NCBI GenBank assembly: GCA_963840545.1
Contig: CAWIZE010000001.1
Coordinates: forward strand, 124,001-188,000
Source of the DNA: JAKAWQ01 sp963840545
GTDB taxonomy: Bacteria; Pseudomonadota; Alphaproteobacteria; Acetobacterales; Acetobacteraceae
Length of the DNA stretch: 64,000 nt
Direction of reading: 5' to 3'
Shown here: piece after piece, positions 1-7,627 of the stretch
How positions within the stretch are numbered: the stretch's first letter is position 1
Layout: the number at the start of each line of letters is the position of its first letter
Translations under genes and position numbers: made by a program
The notes under the pieces: model-generated
What the model saw: only the letters and a program-made list of their open reading frames with translations
Told to the model about the DNA's origin: nothing
The model's database searches: none

Positions 1-1941
1 GCCGAAATCCTTCACGCCAGCACCGTCGCCTCGAACGCGCTGATCGAGCGCAAGGGCGCGCGCACGGCGCTGATCACCACCGCCGGATTCCGCGACGTGC
101 TCGAGATCCGCGACCTCCGGATGCCGCGCCTCTACGACCTCGCCTGGCAGAAGCCGGCCGCTTTGGTGCCGCGGCGGCTCAGGCTCGAAATCATCGAGCG
201 GATGCGGCCGGACGGCAGCGTCGCGGTGCCGCTCGATCGCGCGAGCGTCGCGGCGGCGATCGCGCGGCTCCGCGCCGAGAACGTCGCAAGCGTCGCGATC
301 GCGCTCATTCATTCTTACGCCGACCCGGCCCACGAGCGGGAGGTCGCCGCCTCCATCCGCGCCGCGCTGCCCGGCATCGCGATCTCCGAAAGCGCTGCGC
401 TGCTCCCCGAGATCAAGGAATATCCCCGCACCTCGACCGCGGTGATCAATGCCTATGTGCAGCCGGTGGTGCGCGCCTATCTCGCGCGGCTCGAGGAAAA
501 GCTCGCGCAAGCGGGAATCGCCGCACCGCTCAGGATCCTGCAATCGAACGGCGGGCTCGCCTCGCCCGGCTTCGCCGCCGCGTTTCCCGCGCACATCGTC
601 GAGAGCGGGCCGGCCGCCGGCGTCGTGGGCGCGGCGGCGCTGGCCCGCCGCCTCGGCGAGGAGCGGCTGATCAGCTTCGATATGGGCGGCACGACGGCGA
701 AGGCCGGCCTGATCGAGGCAGGCGAAGTGCTGCGCGCCGAGGCGATGGAGGTGGGCGGCTTCGTGCTCGCCGGCGCCCGGCTGCTGGTCGGCGCCGGCTA
801 TATGCTGAAGCTGCCGGCGATCGACTTGGCCGAGGTGGGCGCGGGCGGCGGCTCGCTCTGCACCATCGATGCGGCGGGCGCGCCGCAGGTGGGGCCCGAG
901 AGCGCCGGCGCGGAGCCCGGGCCCGTCTGCTACGGGCGGGGCGGCACGCTTCCCACCATCACCGATTGCAACCTCGTGCTCGGCTATCTCGACCCGGCCG
1001 GGCTCGCCGGCGGGGCGATCACGCTCGATCGCGCGGCCGCGGCAGCGGCGATCGAGGCCACGATCGCGCGGCCGCTCGGACTGCCGCTCGAGGTGGCGGC
1101 GCACGGCATGCTGCGGCTGGCGGCGGCGAGCATGATGCGCGCGGTGCGCGCGGTGAGCGTCGAGCGCGGGCACGACCCGCGCGCGTTTTCCCTCCTCGCC
1201 TTCGGCGGCAACGGACCGCTCTTCGCCGCCGCCATGGCCGCCGAGCTCGGCATCGCACGCATCCTCGTGCCGCCGCTGCCGGGGCTCTTCTCCGCTTTCG
1301 GCCTCCTCGTCGCCGATACGGAACATCATTTCGCGCGAACCTTCCGCGGGCTCGCGGACCAGATCGACCCGGACGCCGTGGCCGCCCTGGGCGCCGCGCT
1401 GGCCGCCGAGGCCGGCGCGCGGCTGGCGGCGGAGGGGTTTGCGCCGGAGCGGCAGAGCCTCGCCTTCGCGGCGCTGGCGCGCTATGCCGGCCAGTCGAGC
1501 GAGATCGCGGTTCCGTTGGCGAACGGGCAGGCGCTGCCTCCCGATTTCTCCGAAATCTTCGCCCGCGCGCACGAGCGCAGCTACGGGTTTCGCGCCCCCG
1601 CCGGCGCAGCCGTGGAGCTCACCGGGTTCGCGCTGCTGGCGCGCGGCGTGCCCGACGCGCCACGGCTGCCGGAGAGGCTCGCCCCCGCCCCGCCGGGCGC
1701 GGAGCGGCGGCGCGCCTGCTGGTTTCCCGAAAGCGGCTGGCAGGAGGTGCGGATTCTCGAACGCGGCGGGCTGGCCGCGACGGCGCAGCCGGGCCCGATG
1801 ATCGTTCAGGAATATGACGCGACGACGCTGGTGCCGCCCGGCGCCTCGGCAACCCTCGATGATTTCGGCACTATCCGGATCACGCTCGCGCCCAGGGATC
1901 GCGAGGGGGATCGCGAGCGGGATCGGGAGGAGGAAACATGA
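1..1941 (+). CDS. Hydantoinase/oxoprolinase (HyuA-like), 5' end outside window
   Basis: The reading frame is open from base 1, so the N-terminus lies upstream. The visible start ASTVASNALIERKG matches the early ATPase-type segment of HyuA/5-oxoprolinase proteins. Further motifs are the SFDMGGTTAKAG phosphate-binding segment and GAGGGS, then a C-terminal FGGNGP block. About 646 residues are visible, nearly the usual ~680. The family performs ATP-dependent opening of cyclic amides such as hydantoins or 5-oxoproline in the cytoplasm. The gene overlaps the SDR start by ATGA and shares its direction with a dihydropyrimidinase-like gene, which supports cyclic-amide metabolism. The C-terminus ends in three (R/G)DRE-type repeats made by a 12-bp tandem repeat, not a conserved domain feature. 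The partner HyuB is not visible and may lie upstream. Exact substrate unknown. Confidence 0.88.
   Translation, partial: AEILHASTVASNALIERKGARTALITTAGFRDVLEIRDLRMPRLYDLAWQKPAALVPRRLRLEIIERMRPDGSVAVPLDRASVAAAIARLRAENVASVAIALIHSYADPAHEREVAASIRAALPGIAISESAALLPEIKEYPRTSTAVINAYVQPVVRAYLARLEEKLAQAGIAAPLRILQSNGGLASPGFAAAFPAHIVESGPAAGVVGAAALARRLGEERLISFDMGGTTAKAGLIEAGEVLRAEAMEVGGFVLAGARLLVGAGYMLKLPAIDLAEVGAGGGSLCTIDAAGAPQVGPESAGAEPGPVCYGRGGTLPTITDCNLVLGYLDPAGLAGGAITLDRAAAAAAIEATIARPLGLPLEVAAHGMLRLAAASMMRAVRAVSVERGHDPRAFSLLAFGGNGPLFAAAMAAELGIARILVPPLPGLFSAFGLLVADTEHHFARTFRGLADQIDPDAVAALGAALAAEAGARLAAEGFAPERQSLAFAALARYAGQSSEIAVPLANGQALPPDFSEIFARAHERSYGFRAPAGAAVELTGFALLARGVPDAPRLPERLAPAPPGAERRRACWFPESGWQEVRILERGGLAATAQPGPMIVQEYDATTLVPPGASATLDDFGTIRITLAPRDREGDRERDREEET
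1894..1929 (+). repeat. 12-bp tandem repeat x3 at the HyuA 3' end
   Basis: Three near-identical 12-bp units (consensus GGGGATCGCGAG) immediately precede the stop codon and encode repeated Asp-Arg-Glu. The unit length keeps the frame. One of a series of short tandem duplications at gene ends in this window. Confidence 0.75.
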
Positions 1942-2684
1942 GCCACGGGGAGCGGTTCGCCGGGCGGACGGCGGTGGTGAGCGGCGGGGCCTCGGGCATC
2001 GGCGCGGCGATCGCGGCGCGGCTCGGGGCCGAGGGCGCGCGCGTCAGCATCTGGGACCGCGACGCGGCCGGGCTCGGCCGCGCGCGCGCCGCCGGCGGCG
2101 CGGCGCACGGGCTCGTCCTCGATGTCACGGACGCCCTGGCGGTCGAGCGGGCGGCGGCGGAGACCGAAGCCGCGCTCGAGCGGATCGATATCCTGGTGAC
2201 CTCGGCCGGAATCACCGGGCCGAACATGCCGGTCTGGGAATACCCCGTCGCCGAATGGCAGCGCGTGTTCGATATCGACGTGCACGGCGTCTTCCATTGC
2301 TGCCGCGCCGTGGTACCGCTGATGCGCAAGCACGATGACGGGCGGATCGTCAACATCGCCTCGATCGCGGGCAAGGAAGGCAACCCGAACGCGGCGGCCT
2401 ACAGCGCGGCCAAGGCGGCCGTGATCGGGCTCACCAAGTCGCTCGGCAAGGAGCTCGCCGGCAGCGGGATCCGCGTCAATTGCGTCACGCCGGCGGCGGT
2501 CGCAACCCCGCTCTTCGCGCAGATGACCGGGGCGCAGATCGACTACATGAAAAGCAAGATCCCGATGGGACGATTCGGCACGGTCGAGGAGATCGCGGCC
2601 CTCGTCTGCTGGCTCGCCAGCGCGGAATGCTCGTTCTCGACCGCAGCGGTGTTCGACATCTCCGGCGGCCGCGCGACCTATTAG
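1938..2684 (+). CDS. SDR family oxidoreductase
   Basis: A 248-residue classical short-chain dehydrogenase, the usual family length. The nucleotide-binding motif GGASGIG is near residue 14, the catalytic serine lies in NIASIAG, and the YSAAK catalytic Tyr/Lys pair follows. Such enzymes catalyse NAD(P)-dependent oxidation or reduction of alcohol/ketone groups in the cytoplasm. The start overlaps the hydantoinase stop (ATGA), so the two are probably translationally coupled. The context suggests oxidation of a hydroxyl or keto group on a product of cyclic-amide catabolism, but the substrate cannot be read from sequence. Confidence 0.9.
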   Translation: MSHGERFAGRTAVVSGGASGIGAAIAARLGAEGARVSIWDRDAAGLGRARAAGGAAHGLVLDVTDALAVERAAAETEAALERIDILVTSAGITGPNMPVWEYPVAEWQRVFDIDVHGVFHCCRAVVPLMRKHDDGRIVNIASIAGKEGNPNAAAYSAAKAAVIGLTKSLGKELAGSGIRVNCVTPAAVATPLFAQMTGAQIDYMKSKIPMGRFGTVEEIAALVCWLASAECSFSTAAVFDISGGRATY

Positions 2685-2685
2685 A

Positions 2686-2734
2686 GCAGGGGGCTCTACC
2701 CCCCTGCACCCCTCGCCAAGGGCTGAGCCCTTGG
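2686..2734. repeat. Paired hairpin (REP-like) intergenic element
   Basis: Two adjacent perfect hairpins follow the SDR stop: GCAGGGGG/CCCCCTGC with a 6-nt loop (2686-2707) and CCAAGGGC/GCCCTTGG with a 3-nt loop (2716-2734). There is no T-run, so an intergenic palindromic repeat or mRNA-stabilising structure is as likely as a terminator. Elements of this general design are common in high-GC alphaproteobacteria. Confidence 0.6.
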
Positions 2735-2794
2735 AACCCCGCATCGGCGGCCCGAGGGGCGGGACGGGTTTTGGCATCCGGGAGAGTGACGGGC

Positions 2795-4246
2795 ATGGCC
2801 GAGTTCGATCTGGTGATCCGCGGCGGGACGGTGGTGAGTGCTGCGGAAACGATGCGCTGCGACGTCGGAATCCGCGGCGGGCGGATCGTGGCGCTGGCGG
2901 AGGGCCTGAGCGGCGGGCGGGAGATCGACGCCGGCGGGCTTCTGGTCCTTCCGGGCGGCGTCGATACCCACTGCCATGTCGAGCAGCTCGAGGCGGACGG
3001 CAGCGTGCACGAGGAGAGCTTCGTCAGCGCGAGCGCCTCGGCGCTCGCCGGCGGGACGACCACCATCGTTCCCTTCTCGAACCAGATCCGCGGCCAGCCG
3101 ATCCGCGACGGCCTCGCCGAATACCGCAGCCGCGCGGCGCGCGCGATGATCGATTACGGGATCCACCAGATCATCACCGACCCGACCGATGCGGTGGTCC
3201 GCGACGAGATCCCGCGCCTGGTCGCGGCAGGCATCCGGAGCCTCAAGGTCTTCCTCACCTATGACGCGTTCCGGCTCGACGACCGGCAATATCTGCGCGT
3301 GCTGGCCGCGGCGCGGCGGAACGGCGCGCTCGTCACGGTGCATTGCGAGAACGACGCGGCGATCGGCTGGCGGATCGCGGCGCTGACCGCGTCCGGCATG
3401 ATGGCGGCGAAATTCCACGCCGTGGCGCGGCCCCCCGTGGTCGAGCGGGAGGCGACCTACCGGGCGATCGCGCTGGCCGAGCTGGTCGATCAGCCGATCC
3501 AGGTCTTTCATGTCTCCTGCCCCGAGGTGGCCGACGAGATCGCGCGGGCGCAGGCGCGCGGGCTCAAGGTGTGGGGCGAGACCTGCCCGCAATATCTGCT
3601 GCTCGCGGCGGCGGACATGGACCGGCCCGGCTTCGAGGGCGCCAAGTTCATGTGCAGCCCGAGCCCGCGCGACGAGGCGGCGCGGCAGGGGCTCTGGGAG
3701 GTGATCCGGCGCGGCACGCTCGACGTGATCTCCTCGGATCATTGCGGATACAGCTTTGCCGGCGCCGGAGGGAAGGCGGTGCACGGCCGCAATGCGCCCT
3801 TCCCCGACATCCCGAACGGGATCCCCGGGCTCGCCGCGCGTCTGCCGCTGGTCTTCAGCGAAGGGGTGAGCGCGGGGCGCATCGACCTGCCGCAGTTCGT
3901 GCGGCTGACGGCGGCGAATCCGGCCCGGCTCTTCGGGCTTTTTCCGCGCAAGGGGTCGGTGGCGCCGGGCGCGGATGCCGACCTCGTTCTCTGGGACCCC
4001 GCGCGCAAGCTGCGGATCACCAACGCGCTGATGCAGCACGCGATCGATTACACCCCGTATGAGGGCCGCGAGGTCACGGGCTGGCCGGTGATGACGATCG
4101 CGCGCGGCCGGGTCGCGATGCAGGACGGGCGGATCGACGCGACGCCGGGCGATGGACGCTTCCTGGCGCGCGCGCCCTATGAGCTGATCCGGCCGCGCGG
4201 CGTGGTGCCGCACGGCTTCGACGCCGCCGCGGTTGACCCGGTTTAG
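2795..4246 (+). CDS. Dihydropyrimidinase/D-hydantoinase-like amidohydrolase
   Basis: A 483-residue cyclic amidohydrolase, normal length for dihydropyrimidinases. The start ATG at 2795 is preceded by GGGAGAG; the frame extends upstream but without homology. Metal-centre motifs are visible: GGVDTHCH (HxH), a lysine for carbamylation in LKVFLTYDAF, TVHCEND, the histidine in VFHVSCPE, and the aspartate in SSDHCGY. The family hydrolyses dihydropyrimidines, hydantoins or related cyclic ureides to N-carbamoyl amino acids in the cytoplasm. It follows the HyuA-like and SDR genes in one direction. Its 3' end overlaps the convergent ABC ATPase gene by four bases, where the tetranucleotide TTAG supplies both stop codons. 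Substrate not assignable. Confidence 0.88.
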   Translation: MAEFDLVIRGGTVVSAAETMRCDVGIRGGRIVALAEGLSGGREIDAGGLLVLPGGVDTHCHVEQLEADGSVHEESFVSASASALAGGTTTIVPFSNQIRGQPIRDGLAEYRSRAARAMIDYGIHQIITDPTDAVVRDEIPRLVAAGIRSLKVFLTYDAFRLDDRQYLRVLAAARRNGALVTVHCENDAAIGWRIAALTASGMMAAKFHAVARPPVVEREATYRAIALAELVDQPIQVFHVSCPEVADEIARAQARGLKVWGETCPQYLLLAAADMDRPGFEGAKFMCSPSPRDEAARQGLWEVIRRGTLDVISSDHCGYSFAGAGGKAVHGRNAPFPDIPNGIPGLAARLPLVFSEGVSAGRIDLPQFVRLTAANPARLFGLFPRKGSVAPGADADLVLWDPARKLRITNALMQHAIDYTPYEGREVTGWPVMTIARGRVAMQDGRIDATPGDGRFLARAPYELIRPRGVVPHGFDAAAVDPV

Positions 4247-4980
4247 TGGCGGAGGATGCGGCCGACGAAGGCGGCGGTGCGCGCCTCCGCGGGGCGGTCG
4301 AAAACGGCGGCCGGCGGCCCGGCCTCGATCACCCTTCCCTCGGCCATGAACACCACCTGGTGGGAGACCTCGCGCACGAAGCCCATCTCATGGGAGACGA
4401 TGAGCATGGTGATGCCCTCGGCGGCGAGCAGGCGGATGCTGTCGAGCACCTCCGTCACCAGCTCCGGGTCGAGCGCCGAGGTGACCTCGTCGAGCAGGAG
4501 GATCTCGGGCCGGAGAGCAAGCGCCCGGGCGATGGCGACGCGCTGCTGCTGGCCGCCGGAGAGCGCATCGGGGTAGGCGCGGAGCTTGTCGGCCAGCCCC
4601 ACCTTGGCGAGGAGCCGCCTGGCCTCCGCCTCCACCTCGGCGCGCGGCCTTCTCTGGACCCGGATCGGCGCGATGGTGACGTTGCCGAGCACGTCCATGT
4701 TCTGGAAGAGATTGTATTGCTGAAAAACGATGGCGATCCGCCGCCGCGCGCGCACCAGCGCTGCCTTGCTCGCGTAATCGATCGGCTCGCCATCGAGCGC
4801 GACGCTGCCCGAAGCCGGGCGGAGCAGCCCGACAAGGACGCGGAGCAGCGTCGATTTTCCGGAGCCGGAGGGGCCGATCAGGCTCACGATCTCGCCCCGC
4901 GCGATGCGGAGCGAGACGCCGTTCAGCACGGGCATCCCGGCATAGCCGGCGTGCAGGTCAGTGATGTCGAGATGGTGCAA
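4243..4980 (-). CDS. Polar amino-acid ABC transporter ATP-binding protein (GlnQ-like)
   Basis: A 245-residue single-domain ABC ATPase. Walker A is GPSGSGKST, the Q-loop lies in IVFQQYNLF, the signature is LSGGQQQR, and Walker B LLLDEVTSALD is followed by the switch histidine in IVSHEMGF. The QQYNLF and LSGGQQQRVAIARAL spacing is typical of the GlnQ/HisP branch. It energises import through the two membrane subunits encoded just upstream on the same strand. Its start lies within the last ~23 bases of the preceding permease gene, so the genes are probably translationally coupled. Ligand probably a polar amino or imino acid, judged from family and neighbours. Confidence 0.9.
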   Translation of the reverse strand: MHHLDITDLHAGYAGMPVLNGVSLRIARGEIVSLIGPSGSGKSTLLRVLVGLLRPASGSVALDGEPIDYASKAALVRARRRIAIVFQQYNLFQNMDVLGNVTIAPIRVQRRPRAEVEAEARRLLAKVGLADKLRAYPDALSGGQQQRVAIARALALRPEILLLDEVTSALDPELVTEVLDSIRLLAAEGITMLIVSHEMGFVREVSHQVVFMAEGRVIEAGPPAAVFDRPAEARTAAFVGRILRH

Positions 4981-5629
4981 GCCGCTTCTCCAGCCAGGCG
5001 CCGAGGCGCGTCAGCGGGTACGACGCCGCGAAATAGAGCAGCAGGATGGTGCCGAAGACCAGCGTCGCCGGAAAGCCGCGATCGTTGAGGACCTTGCCGG
5101 CATAGGTCAGCTCGACGACGCCGATCTGCGAGGCGAGCGCCGAATCCTTGATGAAGAGCAGGAAGTAGCTGAAGGCCGGCGGCAGGATCACCCGCCAGGC
5201 CTGCGGCAGCACGACATGGCGCAGGCTCTGCCACGGGGAAAAATTCATCGCCGCGGCGGCTTCGCGCTGCGGCGCGGGAACCTGATCGAGCCCGGCACGA
5301 ATGATCTCGGAAAGATAGGCGGTGGCGATCAGGGCGACGCTGACGAGGGCGACGACGAAAAGGGGCAGGTTGGCATCGAGCGCCTGGCTCGCGAAGAAGA
5401 CGATGAACAGCGTGACGAGGAAGGGAACGCGGCGGAAGAGGCCGACATAGAGCAGGGCCGCGAGCCGCAGCGGCAGCGCCGCCTTGTGCCGGGTGCGCCG
5501 CAGCAGCGAGAGCGGAAAGCCCGCGGCGAGGCCGATGACGGCGCCGACGAAGGAGAGCGCAAGGGTCGCCACGAGGGCGCGGCCGAGGAAAAGCGCGTTG
5601 TAGACGGTGAGGAAGGAGGCGCCGGCCAT
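4958..5629 (-). CDS. Polar amino-acid ABC transporter permease (HisM/GlnP type)
   Basis: About 223 residues with several hydrophobic helices and the family EAA-like loop (QREAAAAMNFSPWQSLRHVVLPQA), the ATPase-docking element of HisMQ-type permeases. The frame continues far upstream, but homology begins at MAGASFLTVY; this start lies 14 bases after the stop of the other permease. The two permeases probably form a heterodimer in the inner membrane for amino-acid uptake. No strong ribosome-binding site is visible, so translation may depend on the upstream gene. Confidence 0.85.
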   Translation of the reverse strand: MAGASFLTVYNALFLGRALVATLALSFVGAVIGLAAGFPLSLLRRTRHKAALPLRLAALLYVGLFRRVPFLVTLFIVFFASQALDANLPLFVVALVSVALIATAYLSEIIRAGLDQVPAPQREAAAAMNFSPWQSLRHVVLPQAWRVILPPAFSYFLLFIKDSALASQIGVVELTYAGKVLNDRGFPATLVFGTILLLYFAASYPLTRLGAWLEKRLAPSRHH

Positions 5630-5643
5630 GCGCGGGCGCGCGC

Positions 5644-6318
5644 TCAGATGAGCTTCATGCGGACGCGGAGCGCGTAGCGCCCGAAGAGCGCGAGCGAGAC
5701 GGTCGCGATCAGGCTCACCGCGACATAGAGGCCGGCGAGGACGAGGAAGATCTCGATCGAGCGGAAGGTGGTCGCGTTGAGGTTGAGGGCGCGGCCGGTG
5801 AGCTCCTCGACACCGAAGATCGCGGCCATCGAACTGCCCAGCGTCATCAGCACGAACTGGTTCGAGAGCGGCGGGAAGAGCACGCGCAGGATGTGCGGCA
5901 GGATGACGTGGCGCACGATCTGCAAGACGCTCATGCCCATGGTCTCGGCCGCCTCGATCTCGCTCCGGTGCACCGAGAGGAAGCCGGCGCGCTGGATCTC
6001 GGTGAGATAGGCCCCGGCATTGACGGTCATGCCGATGGCGACGGCGGCGAACGGGGAGAGCAGGATGCCGGCGGCAGGCAGGGCATAGAAGAGCAGATAG
6101 ATCTGCACGAGCTGCGGCGTGTTGGTGACGAAGACGACATAGGCGCGCACCGGGCGGGCGAACCACGGCCGCCCCGAGGTCACCAGGGCCGCGCCGGCGA
6201 GGCCGATCAGCATGCCGCCGGCGAACGCGATCGCCGAGAGCTCGAGCGTGACCACCGCGCCGCCGAGCAGATAGAGGAGATGGGGCCAGACCTGGCCGAA
6301 CTGCAGGCTGTAGTGCAT
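5644..6318 (-). CDS. Polar amino-acid ABC transporter permease
   Basis: About 224 residues, hydrophobic throughout, with the docking-loop sequence EIEAAETMGMSVLQIVRHV near residue 130. It belongs to the same HisMQ-type family as the gene just downstream. The start ATG at 6318 was chosen because homology begins there (MHYSLQFGQVWP) and it lies 50 bases after the binding-protein stop. Gene order is binding protein, permease, permease, ATPase, the classical layout of polar amino-acid importers. Confidence 0.86.
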   Translation of the reverse strand: MHYSLQFGQVWPHLLYLLGGAVVTLELSAIAFAGGMLIGLAGAALVTSGRPWFARPVRAYVVFVTNTPQLVQIYLLFYALPAAGILLSPFAAVAIGMTVNAGAYLTEIQRAGFLSVHRSEIEAAETMGMSVLQIVRHVILPHILRVLFPPLSNQFVLMTLGSSMAAIFGVEELTGRALNLNATTFRSIEIFLVLAGLYVAVSLIATVSLALFGRYALRVRMKLI

Positions 6319-6367
6319 GGGCGCGAGCGGGCGGAGGCCGGGGGCGGCCCGGCCTCCGGCCTCGCGA

Positions 6368-7198
6368 TCAGAAATACGGTTGCGGGACGATCGGCGGGAC
6401 CATGCCGATGCCGAACCATTTCTTGTAGTCGGCGTCGATATAGCCTTTCGACTGCAGTGCGAAGAGCGCGACATTGAGCCAGTGGCGCAGCGCCGTGTTG
6501 CCCTGGGCGAGGCCGATGCAGTCGTAATCGACGCCGCCGATCGGCTGGCCGAGCACCTTCCAGGGCACCTGGTAGTGCTTCATGTAGGTGACGAGATATT
6601 CGATCACGTCGATCATCGCCTGGCCGCGCCCCTGGGCGAGGGCGCGGATCGCGTCGGGATAATTGTCGAGCAGCAGGACTTTCGCGTGCGGCAGGTTGTC
6701 CTGGATGAAGGTGACGGGGGTCGTGCCGCGCACCTCGACGAGGGTGACCGAAGGATTGTCGAGATCGTGCCAGGTCTTGAAGGGCTGGCTCTTGAAGGTG
6801 AGGACGCTGAGCGCCTCGGTCATGATCGGCACGGTGAAGTCGATCACCTGGGCGCGGTCCGGGGTGCGCGTGATGGCGCCCATGACGATGTCCAGCTTGT
6901 CGGCGACGATGAAGGGAACGCGGTCCGCCGAGTTGACGTTGACGAACGAGACCTTCACCCCGAGCATCTTGCCGAGCTGGCTGGCGAGATCGACGTCGAA
7001 GCCGACGACGTTGTTCTGCGCGTCATATTCCCCGACCGGGGGCAGGTTCGGATTGACGCCGACGATCAGGGTTTTGGCGCCGATGATCTGGCCGAGCGTG
7101 CGCGCCGAGGCGGGCGCCCAGGGCACGCAAAGGAGGGGTACGCAAAGGCCGAGGATGGCGGCGAGGGATGCGCGGAGGCGGGGGGATCGTCGTGGCAC
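6368..7198 (-). CDS. Amino-acid ABC transporter substrate-binding protein (family 3)
   Basis: A 276-residue exported binding protein. The GTG start at 7198 follows a strong GGAGAAGGAG site; an upstream TTG in the same frame would place that site inside the gene. An arginine-rich start and a hydrophobic segment ending ASA form a signal peptide. The mature part shows family-3 features: LIVGVNPNLPPVGEYD, NNVVGFDVDLA and the hinge region GAITRTPDRAQVIDFTVP. It binds ligand in the periplasm and delivers it to the two permeases. A 15-bp duplication inside the signal peptide gives LCVPLLCVP. The promoter must lie in the divergent region holding the GTATAC palindrome. Confidence 0.88.
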   Translation of the reverse strand: MPRRSPRLRASLAAILGLCVPLLCVPWAPASARTLGQIIGAKTLIVGVNPNLPPVGEYDAQNNVVGFDVDLASQLGKMLGVKVSFVNVNSADRVPFIVADKLDIVMGAITRTPDRAQVIDFTVPIMTEALSVLTFKSQPFKTWHDLDNPSVTLVEVRGTTPVTFIQDNLPHAKVLLLDNYPDAIRALAQGRGQAMIDVIEYLVTYMKHYQVPWKVLGQPIGGVDYDCIGLAQGNTALRHWLNVALFALQSKGYIDADYKKWFGIGMVPPIVPQPYF

Positions 7199-7351
7199 GT
7201 GAAATCTCCTTCTCCCCAAGGTTTGGCGAGCGGATTGCTGCCCGGAGCACCGGCGGCGGGGGATGGCGCCGAGCCGGCTGCGGCAGCCGCTCTTGAGCGG
7301 CGAGCGGGAGAATTGTATACGATTCGTATACCAAAAGGAAGATCCTCCCGC
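7199..7351. promoter_or_regulatory. Divergent promoter region, transporter/dehydrogenase operons
   Basis: This 153-bp gap separates the minus-strand ABC importer operon from the plus-strand dehydrogenase operon, so both promoters must be here. It contains ribosome-binding sites for both first genes and a perfect palindrome at 7315-7331. No confident -35/-10 pair could be assigned. Confidence 0.6.
7313..7334. promoter_or_regulatory. Candidate operator: GTATAC palindrome, GntR/FCD-type
   Basis: GTATAC-GATTC-GTATAC forms a 17-bp palindrome with a single central base, extended on both sides by TT/AA. The half-site centres are 11 bp apart, one helical turn. It lies about 20 bp upstream of the GTG start of the dehydrogenase operon. 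FadR/FCD-type GntR regulators commonly bind short palindromes containing TNGTATAC-like halves, and such a regulator is encoded at the end of the operon (11156-11872). Binding is inferred. Confidence 0.6.
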
Positions 7352-7627
7352 GTGCCCCCGCCCGCCTCCTCACCAAGCCGCGTCGCCGTCACCTTCGACG
7401 GCGGCACCCTCGCGCTCACCGCCGGGCGAAGCCTCGCCGCGGCGCTGATCGAGGCCGGGGTGCGGGCGCTCCGCCCGAGCCCGCGCGCCGGCGCGCCCCG
7501 CGGGGCCTTCTGCCTGATGGGAAGCTGCCAGGAATGCCTCGTGACGGTGGACGGCCGCCGCGTCACCGCCTGCACCGAGGCGGTGCGCGCCGGCATGCGG
7601 GTGGCGAGCGGCTTCGCGCCCGAATGA
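7352..7627 (+). CDS. (2Fe-2S)-binding subunit of HcnABC/hydroxyproline-type dehydrogenase
   Basis: A 91-residue small ferredoxin-like protein. The GTG start at 7352 follows AAGGAAG at good spacing; the open frame upstream has no homology. The conserved core GAFCLMGSCQECLVTVDG, followed by TACTEAV, supplies the four cysteines for a 2Fe-2S cluster in the pattern of HcnA and gamma subunits of octopine, nopaline, sarcosine or D-hydroxyproline dehydrogenases. It would pass electrons within a complex with the two flavoprotein subunits encoded next. It overlaps the next gene by ATGA. Confidence 0.85.
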   Translation: MPPPASSPSRVAVTFDGGTLALTAGRSLAAALIEAGVRALRPSPRAGAPRGAFCLMGSCQECLVTVDGRRVTACTEAVRAGMRVASGFAPE

